From: Winslowiella toletana
GTDB taxonomy: Bacteria; Pseudomonadota; Gammaproteobacteria; Enterobacterales; Enterobacteriaceae
Direction: 5' to 3'
DNA length: 64,000 bases
Assembly: GCF_017875465.1 (NCBI RefSeq)
Contig: NZ_JAGGMQ010000001.1
Location: forward strand, 1,612,001 to 1,676,000
Part shown: positions 49,708-60,057 of the stretch, in pieces
How the letters are laid out: each line of letters begins with the position of its first letter
Numbering within the stretch: position 1 is the stretch's first letter
Program-made: the position numbers and the translations under genes
Notes under the pieces: generated by a model
What the model saw: the letters and a program-made list of their open reading frames with translations, nothing else
Databases searched by the model: none
Told to the model about the DNA's origin: nothing

Positions 49708-50067
49708 TTATTTCAGATTAGTCCCGCGTTCAATTAATACGCCAACCTGCGCCGCCTGCGCTACCGCTCCGGGTTTACTCACTTTGATCCGCACCCAAGG
49801 CGAAGCGAAACGCGACAACAGTAATGAAGCGACCTCTTCCGCTACACGTTCCACCAGCGCAAATTTGCCGTTCGCGACGTGGGAGATAATCGCTTCCGAG
49901 ACGTCGGCGTAGCTCAGACAGTCGTTAACATCATCGCTGGCGGCCGCTTTACGGTTATCCCACGCCATTTCGACATCGAACACTAACTTCTGCTGAATGG
50001 TCTGTTCCCAGTCATAAACACCAATAGTGGTGATGACGGTCAGTTGCTCAATAAATACGATATCCAT
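49708..50067 (-). CDS. folB: Dihydroneopterin aldolase
   Basis: Folate pathway enzyme that converts 7,8-dihydroneopterin to 6-hydroxymethyl-dihydropterin and glycolaldehyde. 119 residues, full length, with MDIVFIEQLTVITTIGVYDWEQ and the substrate-binding LVERVAEEVASLLL and KPGAVAQAAQVGV segments. Divergent from plsY as in E. coli. Confidence 0.96.
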   Translation of the reverse strand: MDIVFIEQLTVITTIGVYDWEQTIQQKLVFDVEMAWDNRKAAASDDVNDCLSYADVSEAIISHVANGKFALVERVAEEVASLLLSRFASPWVRIKVSKPGAVAQAAQVGVLIERGTNLK

Positions 50068-50174
50068 GATGACGCTCTCTGTTTTTGCGTTAGCCGGATA
50101 CCACTTCCGGCTGATTATGCGTATTATCCACAGATGACGAGAATAAAACGACCCTTACGAAACGGAACGTTGTT

Positions 50175-50789
50175 ATGAGTGCAATCGCGCCTGGTATGAT
50201 CATTTTCGCGTATCTGTGCGGCTCCATTTCCAGTGCGATTTTGGTTTGTCGCCTCGCAGGTTTACCCGATCCTCGCCTTAGCGGTTCCGGTAACCCCGGC
50301 GCCACCAATGTGCTGCGAATCGGTGGTAAAGGCGCCGCTGCTGCAGTGCTGGTGTTTGATGTACTGAAGGGAATGTTGCCGGTATGGCTGGCTTACTTCC
50401 TTGGCGTCTCACCGGTTTTCCTTGGCCTGACCGGCATTGCCGCCTGCCTTGGCCATATCTACCCGCTGTTCTTCCATTTTAAAGGCGGTAAAGGGGTTGC
50501 GACGGCGCTGGGCGCGATTGCGCCCATCGGCTGGGATTTGACCGGCCTGATGACCGGCACCTGGCTGCTGACCGTGCTGCTCAGCGGTTACTCTTCGCTC
50601 GGCGCGATTATCAGCGCGCTGATCGCCCCTTTCTACGTCTGGTGGTTTAAGCCGCAGTTCACCTTTCCGGTGGCGATGCTCTCCTGCCTGATACTGTTAC
50701 GTCATCATGACAATATTCAGCGTCTGTGGCGCGGTCAGGAAACCCGCATCTGGAAGAGAAAGAAGGGTAAAAACAAAAAATCCGCATAA
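50175..50789 (+). CDS. plsY: Glycerol-3-phosphate acyltransferase PlsY
   Basis: Inner-membrane acyltransferase that moves an acyl chain from acyl-phosphate to glycerol 3-phosphate. 204 residues, five hydrophobic helices, with the three PlsY loops [33 protein letters not shown] and the segment [18 protein letters not shown]-terminus is strongly basic. Divergent from folB. Confidence 0.96.
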   Translation: MSAIAPGMIIFAYLCGSISSAILVCRLAGLPDPRLSGSGNPGATNVLRIGGKGAAAAVLVFDVLKGMLPVWLAYFLGVSPVFLGLTGIAACLGHIYPLFFHFKGGKGVATALGAIAPIGWDLTGLMTGTWLLTVLLSGYSSLGAIISALIAPFYVWWFKPQFTFPVAMLSCLILLRHHDNIQRLWRGQETRIWKRKKGKNKKSA

Positions 50790-50803
50790 TGCCTGACTAT
50801 TTG

Positions 50804-50926
50804 CCCTCAATAATTCGAGCTGCATCAAGGCGGCAAGTGCGCGAATCCCGATGAACGTAGCAAACTACGTGATTCGGGTGAGCGAACGCAGCCAACACAG
50901 ATGCAGCTCGAAGTATGACGGGTAAA
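50804..50926. repeat. ERIC (enterobacterial repetitive intergenic consensus) element
   Basis: About 123 bp between the convergent plsY and tsaD genes. Its ends are inverted (TTCGAGCTGCAT / ATGCAGCTCGAA), and the interior has the ERIC landmarks AAGGCGGCAAGTGCGCGAATC, GTGATTCGGGTGAGCGAACGCAGCC (landmark parts) and the terminal GTATGACGGGTA. It ends two bases from the tsaD stop and may supply both 3' ends. Confidence 0.85.
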
Positions 50927-50927
50927 T

Positions 50928-51941
50928 TCAAATGGCTGGCAACTCAGCCAGCGGCCAGCGCGGTCGCACGGTTACGCTTAGCTCACCGCGGGTGCCGCCT
51001 TTTAACCGCACCATGCCAGCATAGGCAATCATCGCACCGTTATCGGTACAGAATTCCGGACGCGCATAAAATACTTCGCCGCCCCGCGCCTGCATCATCT
51101 CCGCCAGTTTACTGCGCAGCGTGCGGTTAGCACTGACGCCACCCGCAATCACCAGCCGTTGATAGCCGGTATGCTCCAGCGCGCGCTTACACTTAATCGC
51201 CAGCGTATCCACAACCGCGTCTTCAAAGGCACGGGCGATATCGGCATGCGTCTGCGCATCAGCACTGTTTTCACGGATGGTGTTCGCCGCGAAGGTTTTC
51301 AGCCCCGAGAAGCTGAAATCCATCCCCGGACGATCGGTCATCGGACGTGGAAAGGTAAAGCGTCCGGCCTGTCCCTGCTGCGCCATTTTCGCCAGCAGCG
51401 GTCCGCCGGGATAATCCAGCCCTAACAGCTTGGCGGTTTTATCGAAGGCTTCACCAGCGGCATCATCCACTGATTCGCCCAGCAGGGTGTATTCACCCAC
51501 GCCGGTCACGCTAATCAGCTGGGTGTGTCCGCCAGAAACCAGCAGCGCCACAAAAGGAAACGCCGGGGGATTATCTTCCAGCATTGGCGCCAGCAAGTGA
51601 CCTTCCATATGATGTACCGGCACCGCAGGCACGCCCCAGGCAAACGCCAGCGAGCGACCAATGGTCGCGCCGACCAGCAGCGCGCCGACCAGACCAGGGC
51701 CTGCGGTATAAGCGACGCCATCGATATCCTGCGCCGTCAGTCCGGCCTCTTGCAATGCCGCCTGAATCAGCGGCACGGTCTTACGCACATGATCGCGCGA
51801 GGCCAGTTCTGGCACCACACCGCCATAATCCGCATGCAGTTTTACCTGACTATACAGCTGGTTAGCCAGCAGACCGTTGATATCATCATAAATTGCGATG
51901 CCGGTTTCATCGCAGGATGTTTCAATTCCCAGTACACGCAT
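50928..51941 (-). CDS. tsaD: tRNA N6-adenosine threonylcarbamoyltransferase subunit TsaD
   Basis: Transfers the threonylcarbamoyl group to A37 of ANN-decoding tRNAs, with TsaB and TsaE. 337 residues from ATG 51941 ([20 protein letters not shown]). ASKHA fold with the metal-binding [19 protein letters not shown] and [10 protein letters not shown]. Divergent from rpsU as in most Enterobacterales. Also known as ygjD/gcp. Confidence 0.97.
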   Translation of the reverse strand: MRVLGIETSCDETGIAIYDDINGLLANQLYSQVKLHADYGGVVPELASRDHVRKTVPLIQAALQEAGLTAQDIDGVAYTAGPGLVGALLVGATIGRSLAFAWGVPAVPVHHMEGHLLAPMLEDNPPAFPFVALLVSGGHTQLISVTGVGEYTLLGESVDDAAGEAFDKTAKLLGLDYPGGPLLAKMAQQGQAGRFTFPRPMTDRPGMDFSFSGLKTFAANTIRENSADAQTHADIARAFEDAVVDTLAIKCKRALEHTGYQRLVIAGGVSANRTLRSKLAEMMQARGGEVFYARPEFCTDNGAMIAYAGMVRLKGGTRGELSVTVRPRWPLAELPAI

Positions 51942-52145
51942 CAATTATTTACCTCATTATCGCGGCGCGCATTTTAGCATAAGCCCCCCTCTGACTGCGG
52001 CTATTTTGACGGCTGATCGCTTATTTAATCGCCAAAAGGCGCAAAATATTCCCCCGGGAGCAAATTGATTGATGTATAATCAGCCCCCTGAAAATTAACC
52101 GGCAGCCGCACAGGCGCTTCTGTTGGTTTCATAAGTTTATGGTGC

Positions 52146-52175
52146 TTTACAACGCAGCGTATGTTGGAGTAAAAT
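52146..52175 (+). promoter_or_regulatory. Putative promoter of the rpsU-dnaG-rpoD operon
   Basis: In the 305-bp tsaD-rpsU gap. TTTACA (-35) and TAAAAT (-10) are 18 bp apart, 72 bp before the rpsU ATG. The downstream stretch ATTCCGCACCATTTTGAAAT looks very like the E. coli rpsU leader from memory. A further TATAAT at 52075-52080 may be a second, upstream promoter. GCTGAC/GTCAGC arms at 52197-52214 form a leader hairpin. Confidence 0.5.
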
Positions 52176-52195
52176 TCCGCACCATTTTGAAATGA

Positions 52196-52462
<267 letters not shown>

Positions 52463-52517
52463 TTTCTTCTGGAGGTTCACGCCTCCGCCGCGTATTACGC
52501 GCAGACAGAGTCACTAA

Positions 52518-52551
52518 GAGGCCGTGCTTTCCGAAAGGAATGCGCGGCTTG
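52518..52551 (+). terminator. Internal attenuating terminator between rpsU and dnaG
   Basis: GGCCGTGCTTTCC-GAAA-GGAATGCGCGGCTT imperfect hairpin followed by GTTCTCGTTT. E. coli has the partial terminator T1 at the same place, which lowers dnaG expression relative to rpsU. Confidence 0.65.
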
Positions 52552-52599
52552 TTCTCGTTTATGAGCTGAATCACTTTCACAGGCAGAACAACGGGGCTT

Positions 52600-54345
52600 A
52601 TGGCTGGACGTATTCCACGTGTATTTATCAATGACTTATTGGCTCGCACGGACATCGTGGATCTTATCGATGCGCGCGTAAAGCTAAAGAAGCAAGGTAA
52701 GAACTATCACGCATGCTGTCCTTTTCATAATGAGAAAACCCCCTCTTTCACTGTAAATGGTGAAAAACAGTTTTATCACTGCTTCGGCTGTGGCGCACAC
52801 GGCAATGCAATTGATTTCCTGATGAACTACGATCGTCTGGAATTTGTTGAAAGCATTGAAGAGCTTGCCACTGCATATGGCCTGGAAGTGCCGTATGAAG
52901 CCGGGAGTGGCCCAAGTCAGCTGGAACGTCATCAGCGCCAAAGCCTGTATCAGTTAATGGAAGGCTTAAGCACCTTCTATCAACAAGCACTACCACAGGA
53001 TAACGCGGCGACGGCCCGTGACTATCTGGCGCAACGCGGACTTAGCGCGGAAATCATTAAGCAGTTTGCGATTGGTTTTGCCCCGCCAGGCTGGGACAAC
53101 GTATTAAAACGCTTTGGTCGCGACGAAGAGAATCGTCAGTCGCTGATTGATGCTGGCATGCTGGTGACCAACGATAAAGGTCGCAGCTATGACCGTTTTC
53201 GTGAACGCGTGATGTTTCCAATTCACGATAAACGCGGACGTGTAATCGGTTTTGGTGGACGAGTATTAGGTGATGGCATGCCGAAATACCTGAACTCACC
53301 GGAAACCGAGATTTTTCACAAAGGCCGACAGCTTTATGGCCTGTATGAAGCGCACAGAAACCATCCAGAACCTGCACGTTTGTTGGTTGTGGAAGGTTAT
53401 ATGGACGTGGTGGCGCTGGCGCAGTTTGGCATTGATTATGCTGTGGCTTCGCTGGGCACATCGACCACGGCTGACCATATTCAACTTCTTTTTCGTTCGA
53501 CCGATAACGTAATTTGTTGTTATGACGGCGATCGTGCCGGTCGCGAAGCCGCATGGCGTGCTTTAGAGACGGCATTACCTTACATGACCGACGGTCGTCA
53601 GCTACGCTTTATGTTCCTGCCGGACGGCGAAGACCCGGATACGCTGGTACGTAAGGAAGGCAAAGTGGCGTTTGAAGCGCGGATGGAGCAGGCAACACCG
53701 CTCTCCACCTTCTTGTTTGATTCACTGATGCCGCAGGTCGATTTATCTTCGCGTGATGGCCGTGCGCGACTCAGTACCCTGGCGCTGCCGCTGATTAGCC
53801 AGATCCCGGGCGAAACGCTACGCATTTATATGCGTCAGGAGCTGGGAAAAAATTTAGGCATTCTCGATGACAACCAGCTGGAAAAGTTGTTACCGAAAAA
53901 AGCTGATAATGCCACGCCGAATCTGGCGCCACAGCTAAAACGCACCACCATGCGTATACTTATTGGACTGCTGGTGCAAAATCCGCAGCTTGCGGCGATG
54001 GTGCCATCGTTGCAGGGCCTGGAGCAGTCGAAGATGGCAGGTCTGCCGCTGTTTGTTGAGTTAGTGAATACTTGCACTGCTCATCCTGGCCTGACCACCG
54101 GACAGCTACTAGAGTTATATCGCGGAACAAATTTTAGCCAGAACCTTGAAACGCTGGCGACATGGAACCACATGGTAGTAGATGAAGAAGTCGAAACCAT
54201 GTTTAAAGATTCGCTGGCCAGCATGTACGATTCAGCGCTGGAACAGCGCCAGGAAGAGCTTATCGCGCGTGAACGGACCAAAGGTCTGAATGCCGAAGAG
54301 CGCCGCGAGCTGTGGTCACTAAACCAGGCGCTGGCGCGAAAGTAA
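52600..54345 (+). CDS. dnaG: DNA primase
   Basis: Makes RNA primers at the replication fork. 581 residues, full length. N-terminal CHC2 zinc finger (Cys and His in HACCPFHNEKTPSF and YHCFGCGAHG), central Toprim core with VVEGYMDVVALAQFGI and CCYDGDRAGREAAW, and a C-terminal DnaB-interaction domain. Weak ribosome site (GGGGC) before ATG 52600, as expected for a protein needed in small amounts. Confidence 0.98.
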   Translation: MAGRIPRVFINDLLARTDIVDLIDARVKLKKQGKNYHACCPFHNEKTPSFTVNGEKQFYHCFGCGAHGNAIDFLMNYDRLEFVESIEELATAYGLEVPYEAGSGPSQLERHQRQSLYQLMEGLSTFYQQALPQDNAATARDYLAQRGLSAEIIKQFAIGFAPPGWDNVLKRFGRDEENRQSLIDAGMLVTNDKGRSYDRFRERVMFPIHDKRGRVIGFGGRVLGDGMPKYLNSPETEIFHKGRQLYGLYEAHRNHPEPARLLVVEGYMDVVALAQFGIDYAVASLGTSTTADHIQLLFRSTDNVICCYDGDRAGREAAWRALETALPYMTDGRQLRFMFLPDGEDPDTLVRKEGKVAFEARMEQATPLSTFLFDSLMPQVDLSSRDGRARLSTLALPLISQIPGETLRIYMRQELGKNLGILDDNQLEKLLPKKADNATPNLAPQLKRTTMRILIGLLVQNPQLAAMVPSLQGLEQSKMAGLPLFVELVNTCTAHPGLTTGQLLELYRGTNFSQNLETLATWNHMVVDEEVETMFKDSLASMYDSALEQRQEELIARERTKGLNAEERRELWSLNQALARK

Positions 54346-54540
54346 CAAAATTTAATCAGGGTGGCGAAAAAGCCCTCCTGCAGAACAGAACTCAGCGGCT
54401 TAAGTGCCGAATATCGTTCGGGCTGGACCCGACAGCCGCAACGAGGGCAGCGGCAATAACCTAAAAGCCTTCAACTGTTATTGTTGGCTGCATGGCCGAC
54501 CGACACCAATCTAATTTAACAGAAGTGTGGATACCGTCTT

Positions 54541-56382
54541 ATGGAGCAAAACCCGCAGTCACAGCTAAAGCTACTTGTCACCCGTGGTAAGGAGCAAGGC
54601 TATCTGACCTATGCCGAGGTCAATGACCATCTGCCGGAAGATATCGTCGACTCCGATCAGATCGAAGACATCATCCAGATGATCAACGACATGGGCATTC
54701 AGGTAGTCGAAGAAGCGCCTGATGCTGACGATCTGATGCTGAATGAAAACAGTTCTGATACCGATGAAGACGCTGCAGAAGCGGCTGCTCAAGTGTTATC
54801 CAGCGTAGAATCTGAAATTGGACGCACCACCGACCCGGTTCGCATGTATATGCGTGAAATGGGTACCGTAGAACTGCTGACGCGCGAAGGCGAAATCGAC
54901 ATCGCCAAGCGCATCGAAGACGGTATCAACCAGGTACAGTGTTCTGTTGCTGAATATCCGGAAGCCATAACCTATCTGCTTGAGCAGTACGACCGCGTAG
55001 AAGCGGGCGAAGCGCGTCTGTCCGATCTGATCACCGGCTTTGTCGATCCGAACGCCGAAGAAGATATTGCACCAACCGCTACCCACGTCGGCTCTGAACT
55101 CTCTGAAGCAGAGCGTAACAATGACGACGACGATAGCGAAGATGACGACGACGACGCCGAAGATGACAACAGCATCGATCCGGAACTGGCGCGCGAGAAA
55201 TTTACTGATTTACGTAACCAGTACGAAATCACACGTACCGTAATCAAAGCCAATGGCCGTAGCCATGCGAAAGCCGCCGCTGAGATTCAGAATCTTTCTG
55301 ACGTGTTTAAACAGTTCCGTCTGGTGCCGAAACAGTTCGATTTCCTCGTTAACAGCATGCGTATCATGATGGACCGCGTTCGTACGCAGGAACGTCTGAT
55401 CCTGAAGCTGTGCGTTGAAATGTGCAAAATGCCGAAGAAGAACTTTATTACGCTGTTCACCGGCAATGAAACCAGCCAGACCTGGTTCAAAGCAGCACTG
55501 GCAATGAACAAGCCATGGTCTGAGAAGCTGAACGACGTGGCTGATGATGTTTATCGCAGCCTGCAGAAGCTGGCGCAGATTGAAGAAGAGACCGGCCTGA
55601 CCATCGAGCAGGTAAAGGATATCAACCGTCGCATGTCAATCGGCGAAGCGAAAGCGCGTCGTGCGAAGAAAGAGATGGTGGAAGCAAACTTACGTCTGGT
55701 TATTTCGATCGCCAAGAAATACACCAACCGCGGTCTGCAGTTCCTTGACCTGATTCAGGAAGGTAACATCGGCCTGATGAAAGCCGTTGATAAGTTTGAA
55801 TATCGCCGTGGTTATAAGTTCTCAACTTATGCAACCTGGTGGATCCGTCAGGCTATCACCCGCTCGATCGCCGACCAGGCGCGAACCATCCGTATTCCGG
55901 TGCATATGATTGAGACCATTAACAAACTCAACCGTATTTCACGCCAGATGCTACAGGAGATGGGCCGCGAGCCGACGCCGGAAGAGCTGGCTGAACGCAT
56001 GCTGATGCCGGAAGATAAAATTCGCAAAGTGCTGAAAATCGCTAAAGAGCCGATCTCTATGGAGACGCCAATTGGTGATGATGAAGATTCACATCTGGGC
56101 GATTTTATCGAAGACACCACGCTGGAGCTGCCGCTGGACTCCGCTACGTCAGAAAGCCTGCGTTCTGCAACGCATGACGTTCTGGCTGGCCTGACCGCGC
56201 GTGAAGCTAAAGTGCTGCGTATGCGTTTCGGTATCGATATGAACACTGACCACACGCTGGAAGAAGTGGGCAAACAGTTTGATGTAACGCGTGAGCGTAT
56301 TCGTCAGATTGAAGCGAAGGCGCTGCGTAAACTGCGTCATCCAAGCCGTTCTGAAGTCCTGCGTAGCTTCCTCGACGATTAA
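54541..56382 (+). CDS. rpoD: RNA polymerase sigma factor RpoD (sigma-70)
   Basis: Primary sigma factor, 613 residues. Region 1.1 at the N-terminus, an acidic non-conserved region with Asp runs (around residues 195-215), region 2.4 ([22 protein letters not shown], about 430-450) that reads the -10, region 3, and region 4.2 ([23 protein letters not shown] near the C-terminus) that reads the -35. Last gene of the operon; a 195-bp spacer before it could carry RNA processing sites as in E. coli. Confidence 0.98.
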   Translation: MEQNPQSQLKLLVTRGKEQGYLTYAEVNDHLPEDIVDSDQIEDIIQMINDMGIQVVEEAPDADDLMLNENSSDTDEDAAEAAAQVLSSVESEIGRTTDPVRMYMREMGTVELLTREGEIDIAKRIEDGINQVQCSVAEYPEAITYLLEQYDRVEAGEARLSDLITGFVDPNAEEDIAPTATHVGSELSEAERNNDDDDSEDDDDDAEDDNSIDPELAREKFTDLRNQYEITRTVIKANGRSHAKAAAEIQNLSDVFKQFRLVPKQFDFLVNSMRIMMDRVRTQERLILKLCVEMCKMPKKNFITLFTGNETSQTWFKAALAMNKPWSEKLNDVADDVYRSLQKLAQIEEETGLTIEQVKDINRRMSIGEAKARRAKKEMVEANLRLVISIAKKYTNRGLQFLDLIQEGNIGLMKAVDKFEYRRGYKFSTYATWWIRQAITRSIADQARTIRIPVHMIETINKLNRISRQMLQEMGREPTPEELAERMLMPEDKIRKVLKIAKEPISMETPIGDDEDSHLGDFIEDTTLELPLDSATSESLRSATHDVLAGLTAREAKVLRMRFGIDMNTDHTLEEVGKQFDVTRERIRQIEAKALRKLRHPSRSEVLRSFLDD

Positions 56383-56403
56383 TCGTGCGTTGAAGTGACA
56401 AAA

Positions 56404-56430
56404 AACCCCGGCTTGCCGGGGTTTTTTATT
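56404..56430 (+). terminator. Rho-independent terminator of rpsU-dnaG-rpoD
   Basis: AACCCCGGC-TT-GCCGGGGTT hairpin flanked by A- and T-tracts (AAAAA before, TTTTTTATT after), 22 bp from the rpoD stop. Canonical strong terminator. Confidence 0.92.
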
Positions 56431-56633
56431 GCCAGAATCCTGGTTATTTTTTATTTTAGCGACGGTCTAACTGGCTCATTATTAATCATAACCGTGTTAA
56501 AAACCGCACCAGTTTTAATTCAACCCACTCTTAACAAATTAATTATCAGATTTTACCCCGTGTGAAAATGGCGATAAATAATGCCAGGATGGCAGCTGTT
56601 TTTATTTCTTCTTCATTTTCACAGAGGCTATAA

Positions 56634-57572
56634 ATGAATAAGACTGCCAGCCGGGTAAAGAAAATACTGGATGTTGCCGCCTATGCGCTAGCCCAGAAAA
56701 ACACACCACTTTTCAGTTATAACCAGCTAAACGAAGATGATATCAGTGTTATCACGTCGTCTGTAAAAAAGGGGGTAATCCCCAAAACTATCTGGATCTA
56801 CTGGCAGGATGAAAATCTGCCTGATTATATTCAGCGGATGGTCAATCGCATGCAGTCACAAAATCCGGACCACACGTTAATATTACTTAATGCCAACAAT
56901 CTGTGTGACTATATCCTGCCCGTTAACTTTACCGCTACTGATATTCCGCTGGCGAATCAATCCGATATTATACGTCTGGAGATCCTCGCGAGATTTGGCG
57001 GCATCTGGATTGATGCGTCTACTCTGCTTTATCACAGCCTGGCGTGGGTGCATCAGGTTAATCAGGCGGCAAATCACGACCTGATAGGCTTTTACCGGGA
57101 TATTTCTACCACCAACAGAAATTATCCGGTGATTGAAAGCTGGTTTCTCTGTACCCCACCTGATAATCCCTTTATCAGAAAATGGCTGGATGTTTTATCG
57201 CCGCTAAAAGAGCTGGGCGCCAGAGGCTATTACCAGCTGATGCTGGCAAGAGATGACTATGCCGAGATTGCACAAAAGATCCATAAACCAGACTATCTGC
57301 TGGTCTATCTGGCGCAGCAGATTGCGCAGCGGCAATGCGATAACCTCAATCTTTATCTGAAACGCAGTGAAGCAAACGCTTTTCTGTATCAGGAACATCT
57401 TAACTGGGATGCTTATCAGCTGGCGAAATGGCTCTGCCTGAATAACGCGCCACTGGTTCCGCCGCCACTGATCAAACTTAACAGCGCGAATCGCAGTGGT
57501 ATTGAATCCATAATGCGGTTGAAGCTGCTTAATAAGAACAGCATTATTGGCGATCTCTACCGCAGACGTTAA
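56634..57572 (+). CDS. Capsular-polysaccharide-type glycosyltransferase (Caps_synth/GT32-like)
   Basis: 312 residues resembling PF05704 proteins, glycosyltransferases with a GT-A fold related to Och1/GT32. [19 protein letters not shown] (UDP-sugar-binding N-terminal strand) and [21 protein letters not shown] with the metal-binding D-x-S/T. No signal peptide or membrane helix. Located between rpoD and mug, where E. coli has no such gene, with its own upstream AT-rich gap of about 200 bp. Stop overlaps the convergent mug stop. Sugar donor and acceptor unknown. Confidence 0.75.
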   Translation: MNKTASRVKKILDVAAYALAQKNTPLFSYNQLNEDDISVITSSVKKGVIPKTIWIYWQDENLPDYIQRMVNRMQSQNPDHTLILLNANNLCDYILPVNFTATDIPLANQSDIIRLEILARFGGIWIDASTLLYHSLAWVHQVNQAANHDLIGFYRDISTTNRNYPVIESWFLCTPPDNPFIRKWLDVLSPLKELGARGYYQLMLARDDYAEIAQKIHKPDYLLVYLAQQIAQRQCDNLNLYLKRSEANAFLYQEHLNWDAYQLAKWLCLNNAPLVPPPLIKLNSANRSGIESIMRLKLLNKNSIIGDLYRRR

Positions 57573-58096
57573 AGACCGCGCAGCGCCAGCGTGGAATCGA
57601 GTTCTTTATAAGACGCTACCATCTTCTCCTGGGTCGCGCGATTGAGGCCACTGGGATTCGGCAGCACCCAGACTTCGGTGGCGCCAATCGTGATTGCCTG
57701 TCTGCCCCACTCCACCTTGCTCTGACGAAAGGCGCGCTTAAATGCCTCTTTACCTAATACCGCCAGCGCAACCGGCTGGAACTGCTGAATTTTCTCAATC
57801 AGTGCCTTACCGCCATCACGCAGTTCCAGTGCTGACAACTCATTGGCCTGTACGGTGGGACGCTCAACCAGCATGGTGATCCCGCAACGCGTCTCCAGCA
57901 GCCTCTGCTCCTGTTCCGGCTTCAGCAACTGGTCAGTAAATCCCGCCTGCCAGACGGTTTTCCAGAAACGGTTGCCCGGATGGGCAAAATGGAATCCATG
58001 ATGCGCCGAGGATTTGCCGGGGTTAATGCCACAAAACACCACGCGCAGGCCTGGCGCCAGAATATCGGTAATCGGCTGTTCAGTATTATTGTTCAT
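57569..58096 (-). CDS. mug: G/U mismatch-specific DNA glycosylase Mug
   Basis: Removes uracil and ethenocytosine from G:U and G:ethenoC mispairs. 175 residues, Mug-type uracil-DNA glycosylase fold: [25 protein letters not shown] (motif 1, with Asn of GINPG activating water) and [11 protein letters not shown] (motif 2 insertion loop). In the rpoD-mug neighbourhood as in E. coli. Confidence 0.95.
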   Translation of the reverse strand: MNNNTEQPITDILAPGLRVVFCGINPGKSSAHHGFHFAHPGNRFWKTVWQAGFTDQLLKPEQEQRLLETRCGITMLVERPTVQANELSALELRDGGKALIEKIQQFQPVALAVLGKEAFKRAFRQSKVEWGRQAITIGATEVWVLPNPSGLNRATQEKMVASYKELDSTLALRGL

Positions 58097-58114
58097 AAGG
58101 TTCCGGGTTATCGC

Positions 58115-58699
58115 TTAAGGTAACAGATGTAAACGCTGCTTCAGGTTATGGCGCGAACTGACCAGCATCTGCGCCGCACGCTGCTCATCAGGGCAGGCGC
58201 GCGCCAGCGCCATCGCACCAATCAACTCTGCCAGCGCTGAGCTTGCCATCGCATCAGCATCACTCTCTCCGTTCTGTTGCAGCCGCGTGCTGATTAACTG
58301 CTGCATATACTGAACGCCGCAATCAAAACGCACCCGGGCCGCTTCTGGCAACCGTGCAGCCTCACCAGATAGCGCAGGCAGCGGGCAACTCTGCTCTGGC
58401 GCCAGACGCACCCTGTCGGCGAGATAGGCATCAATAAATGCCCTGAGGGCGACTTTTGCATCAGGCTCATTCAGCGTCGCCGCCAGTGCTGCCTGCGACT
58501 GGGCAAAAATATGGTCGATGGTATGGGCGACCAGCTCGTCACGTGAGCTGAAGTGGGCATAAAAACCGCCGTGGGTTAACCCCGCCCGCTTCATCAATGC
58601 GGCGACACCAATTCCCTCAGTGCCCAACACACGCATTGCGCTGGCGGCTTCGTCAAGGATGCGCTGCCGGGTGCGCGCTTTGTGACTCAAATTGTCCAT
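58115..58699 (-). CDS. TetR/AcrR-family transcriptional repressor
   Basis: 194 residues: TetR HTH at the N-terminus (GVAALMKRAGLTHGGFYAHFSSRDELV) and a variable helical ligand-binding C-terminus. Divergent from a short-chain dehydrogenase, with two palindromes in the 163-bp intergenic region, so it most likely represses both itself and the SDR gene. Inducer unknown. Confidence 0.88.
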   Translation of the reverse strand: MDNLSHKARTRQRILDEAASAMRVLGTEGIGVAALMKRAGLTHGGFYAHFSSRDELVAHTIDHIFAQSQAALAATLNEPDAKVALRAFIDAYLADRVRLAPEQSCPLPALSGEAARLPEAARVRFDCGVQYMQQLISTRLQQNGESDADAMASSALAELIGAMALARACPDEQRAAQMLVSSRHNLKQRLHLLP

Positions 58700-58789
58700 C
58701 TCACTCTCCCGCTTCGCCTTCAGTCACCATTACAGGTTATGACAATCATCATAATTATTACGTCCGTCATATTCAAACCCTGGCAGCTA

Positions 58790-58847
58790 TTGACTGTTTA
58801 TATGATGATCGTCATATTTATCGGTGCATATAAATGATGACCATCAT
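58790..58847 (+). promoter_or_regulatory. SDR promoter with two TetR-type operators
   Basis: TTGACT (58790) and CATATT (58813) with 17-bp spacing form a promoter for the SDR gene. ATATGATGATCGTCATAT (58800-58817, 16 of 18 symmetric) overlaps spacer and -10; ATGATG-AC-CATCAT (58834-58847, perfect arms) lies just downstream. Both share ATGATG..CATCAT and are probable sites for the divergent TetR protein. Confidence 0.6.
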
Positions 58848-58862
58848 ATTCAGGAGTTAACC

Positions 58863-59663
58863 ATGTCTTTAGCTAACCAATCTTCAGGTACTGCATTAGT
58901 CACCGGTGCTTCTGCCGGCATTGGCGCAACCTACGCCGAACGCCTGGCGCAGCGCGGCTACGACCTTATTCTGGTGGCGCGCGATCGGGCGCGCCTTGAA
59001 TCACTGGCGGCCACACTGGCCAGCACTTATAGCGTGCATGTTGAAGTGGTTGCGGCAGATCTGACACGCGACGAGGATGTGAGCCGCATCGCTCAGCGCC
59101 TGACGGATGATGCGCAGATCTCACTGCTGCTTAATAATGCCGGAATGAGCGTTGACGGTGATTTCCTTACAGCCGATATCAATAAAATTGAAGTCATGAT
59201 CGCGCTTAATGTTACAGCGCCAACCCGCCTCGCCCATGCCGCCGGTAACAGCTTTAAGACGCGCAGACAGGGCACGATTATCAATGTTTCATCGGTATTA
59301 TCACTGGTGCATGAGAGTGCTAATGGCGCATATAACGCCACCAAATCCTTTGTCCTGACGCTGACGCGCGCACTGGACAGAGAATTGCAGGGACACGGCG
59401 TACGCGTACAGGCGGTGCTGCCGGGCTTAACCCGCACCGAGATCTTCGAGCGTTCAGGTCGTTCAATCGACGATCTTCCGGCACATATGGTGATGGAAGT
59501 GGCCACGATGGTGGATGCCAGCCTGAGAGGACTGGATTCAGGCGAAGTGGTAACTATTCCTGCGCTGGAAGATATCGGGCAGTGGCAGCAATACGATACG
59601 GCACGCTCAGCGATGATCCCCGGCCTGTCGCTTAGCCAACCGGCGTCACGCTATCGTCAGTAA
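58863..59663 (+). CDS. Short-chain dehydrogenase/reductase (classical SDR)
   Basis: 266-residue NAD(P)-dependent oxidoreductase. Cofactor motif TGASAGIGATYAERLA near the N-terminus, LLLNNAG, catalytic Ser in NVSSVLSL and the Tyr-x-x-x-Lys motif YNATK. ATG 58863 follows CAGGAG; the frame extends 13 codons further upstream across the operator. Expression is probably released when the TetR protein binds its ligand. Substrate unknown. Confidence 0.87.
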   Translation: MSLANQSSGTALVTGASAGIGATYAERLAQRGYDLILVARDRARLESLAATLASTYSVHVEVVAADLTRDEDVSRIAQRLTDDAQISLLLNNAGMSVDGDFLTADINKIEVMIALNVTAPTRLAHAAGNSFKTRRQGTIINVSSVLSLVHESANGAYNATKSFVLTLTRALDRELQGHGVRVQAVLPGLTRTEIFERSGRSIDDLPAHMVMEVATMVDASLRGLDSGEVVTIPALEDIGQWQQYDTARSAMIPGLSLSQPASRYRQ

Positions 59664-59844
59664 TGTTTTCAGGGCTTCGTGCCGTGATTAAACAAAAACC
59701 GACCAAATTGAGATGCCGAAGCAAAACGGCAAGTGCGGGACGAGGGATTAAAACCTTGTGATTCAGAAGCTTTGCGTCAGGCGGGAGTTGCTGAAAAAAA
59801 AGACAACTGAATGCTTATCACTGGATTGCGCACCGGAGTTACTT

Positions 59845-59850
59845 TATAAT
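59845..59850 (+). promoter_or_regulatory. ileX promoter -10 with GC-rich discriminator
   Basis: TATAAT is followed by CCCGCCCCGC right before the tRNA gene, the GC-rich discriminator typical of stable-RNA promoters under stringent control. No convincing -35 hexamer is seen at the right distance. Confidence 0.5.
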
Positions 59851-59861
59851 CCCGCCCCGCA

Positions 59862-59937
59862 GGCCCCTTAGCTCAGTGGTTAGAGCAGGCGACTCATAAT
59901 CGCTTGGTCGCTGGTTCAAGTCCAGCAGGGGCCACCA
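59862..59937 (+). tRNA. ileX: tRNA-Ile2 (CAT anticodon, lysidine-modified)
   Basis: 76-nt tRNA with encoded CCA. Acceptor GGCCCCT/AGGGGCC, D stem GCTC/GAGC, anticodon stem GGCGA/TCGCT with loop CTCATAA, T stem GCTGG/CCAGC with TTCAAGT loop. The CAT anticodon and position next to rpoD-mug identify ileX, whose C34 is converted to lysidine by TilS to read AUA. Its 3' end is a typical integration site; the DNA beyond it is foreign in character. Confidence 0.9.
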
Positions 59938-60057
59938 AATTTATCAAGGACTTAGACAGGAAACTGGCTGAGTCCTTTTTGTTTTTTGGCGTTACAGGTG
60001 ACGTAGTGGGTGATGTAACTCACATGCTGCATGACCTGTGTTCAGGATAAAGAGCAC

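Noticed and set aside
59664..59861. Possible second, degenerate ERIC-like element before ileX
   Set aside because: Contains AACGGCAAGTGCGGG, which resembles part of ERIC, but the inverted ends and the GGTGAGCGAACGCAGCC block are missing.
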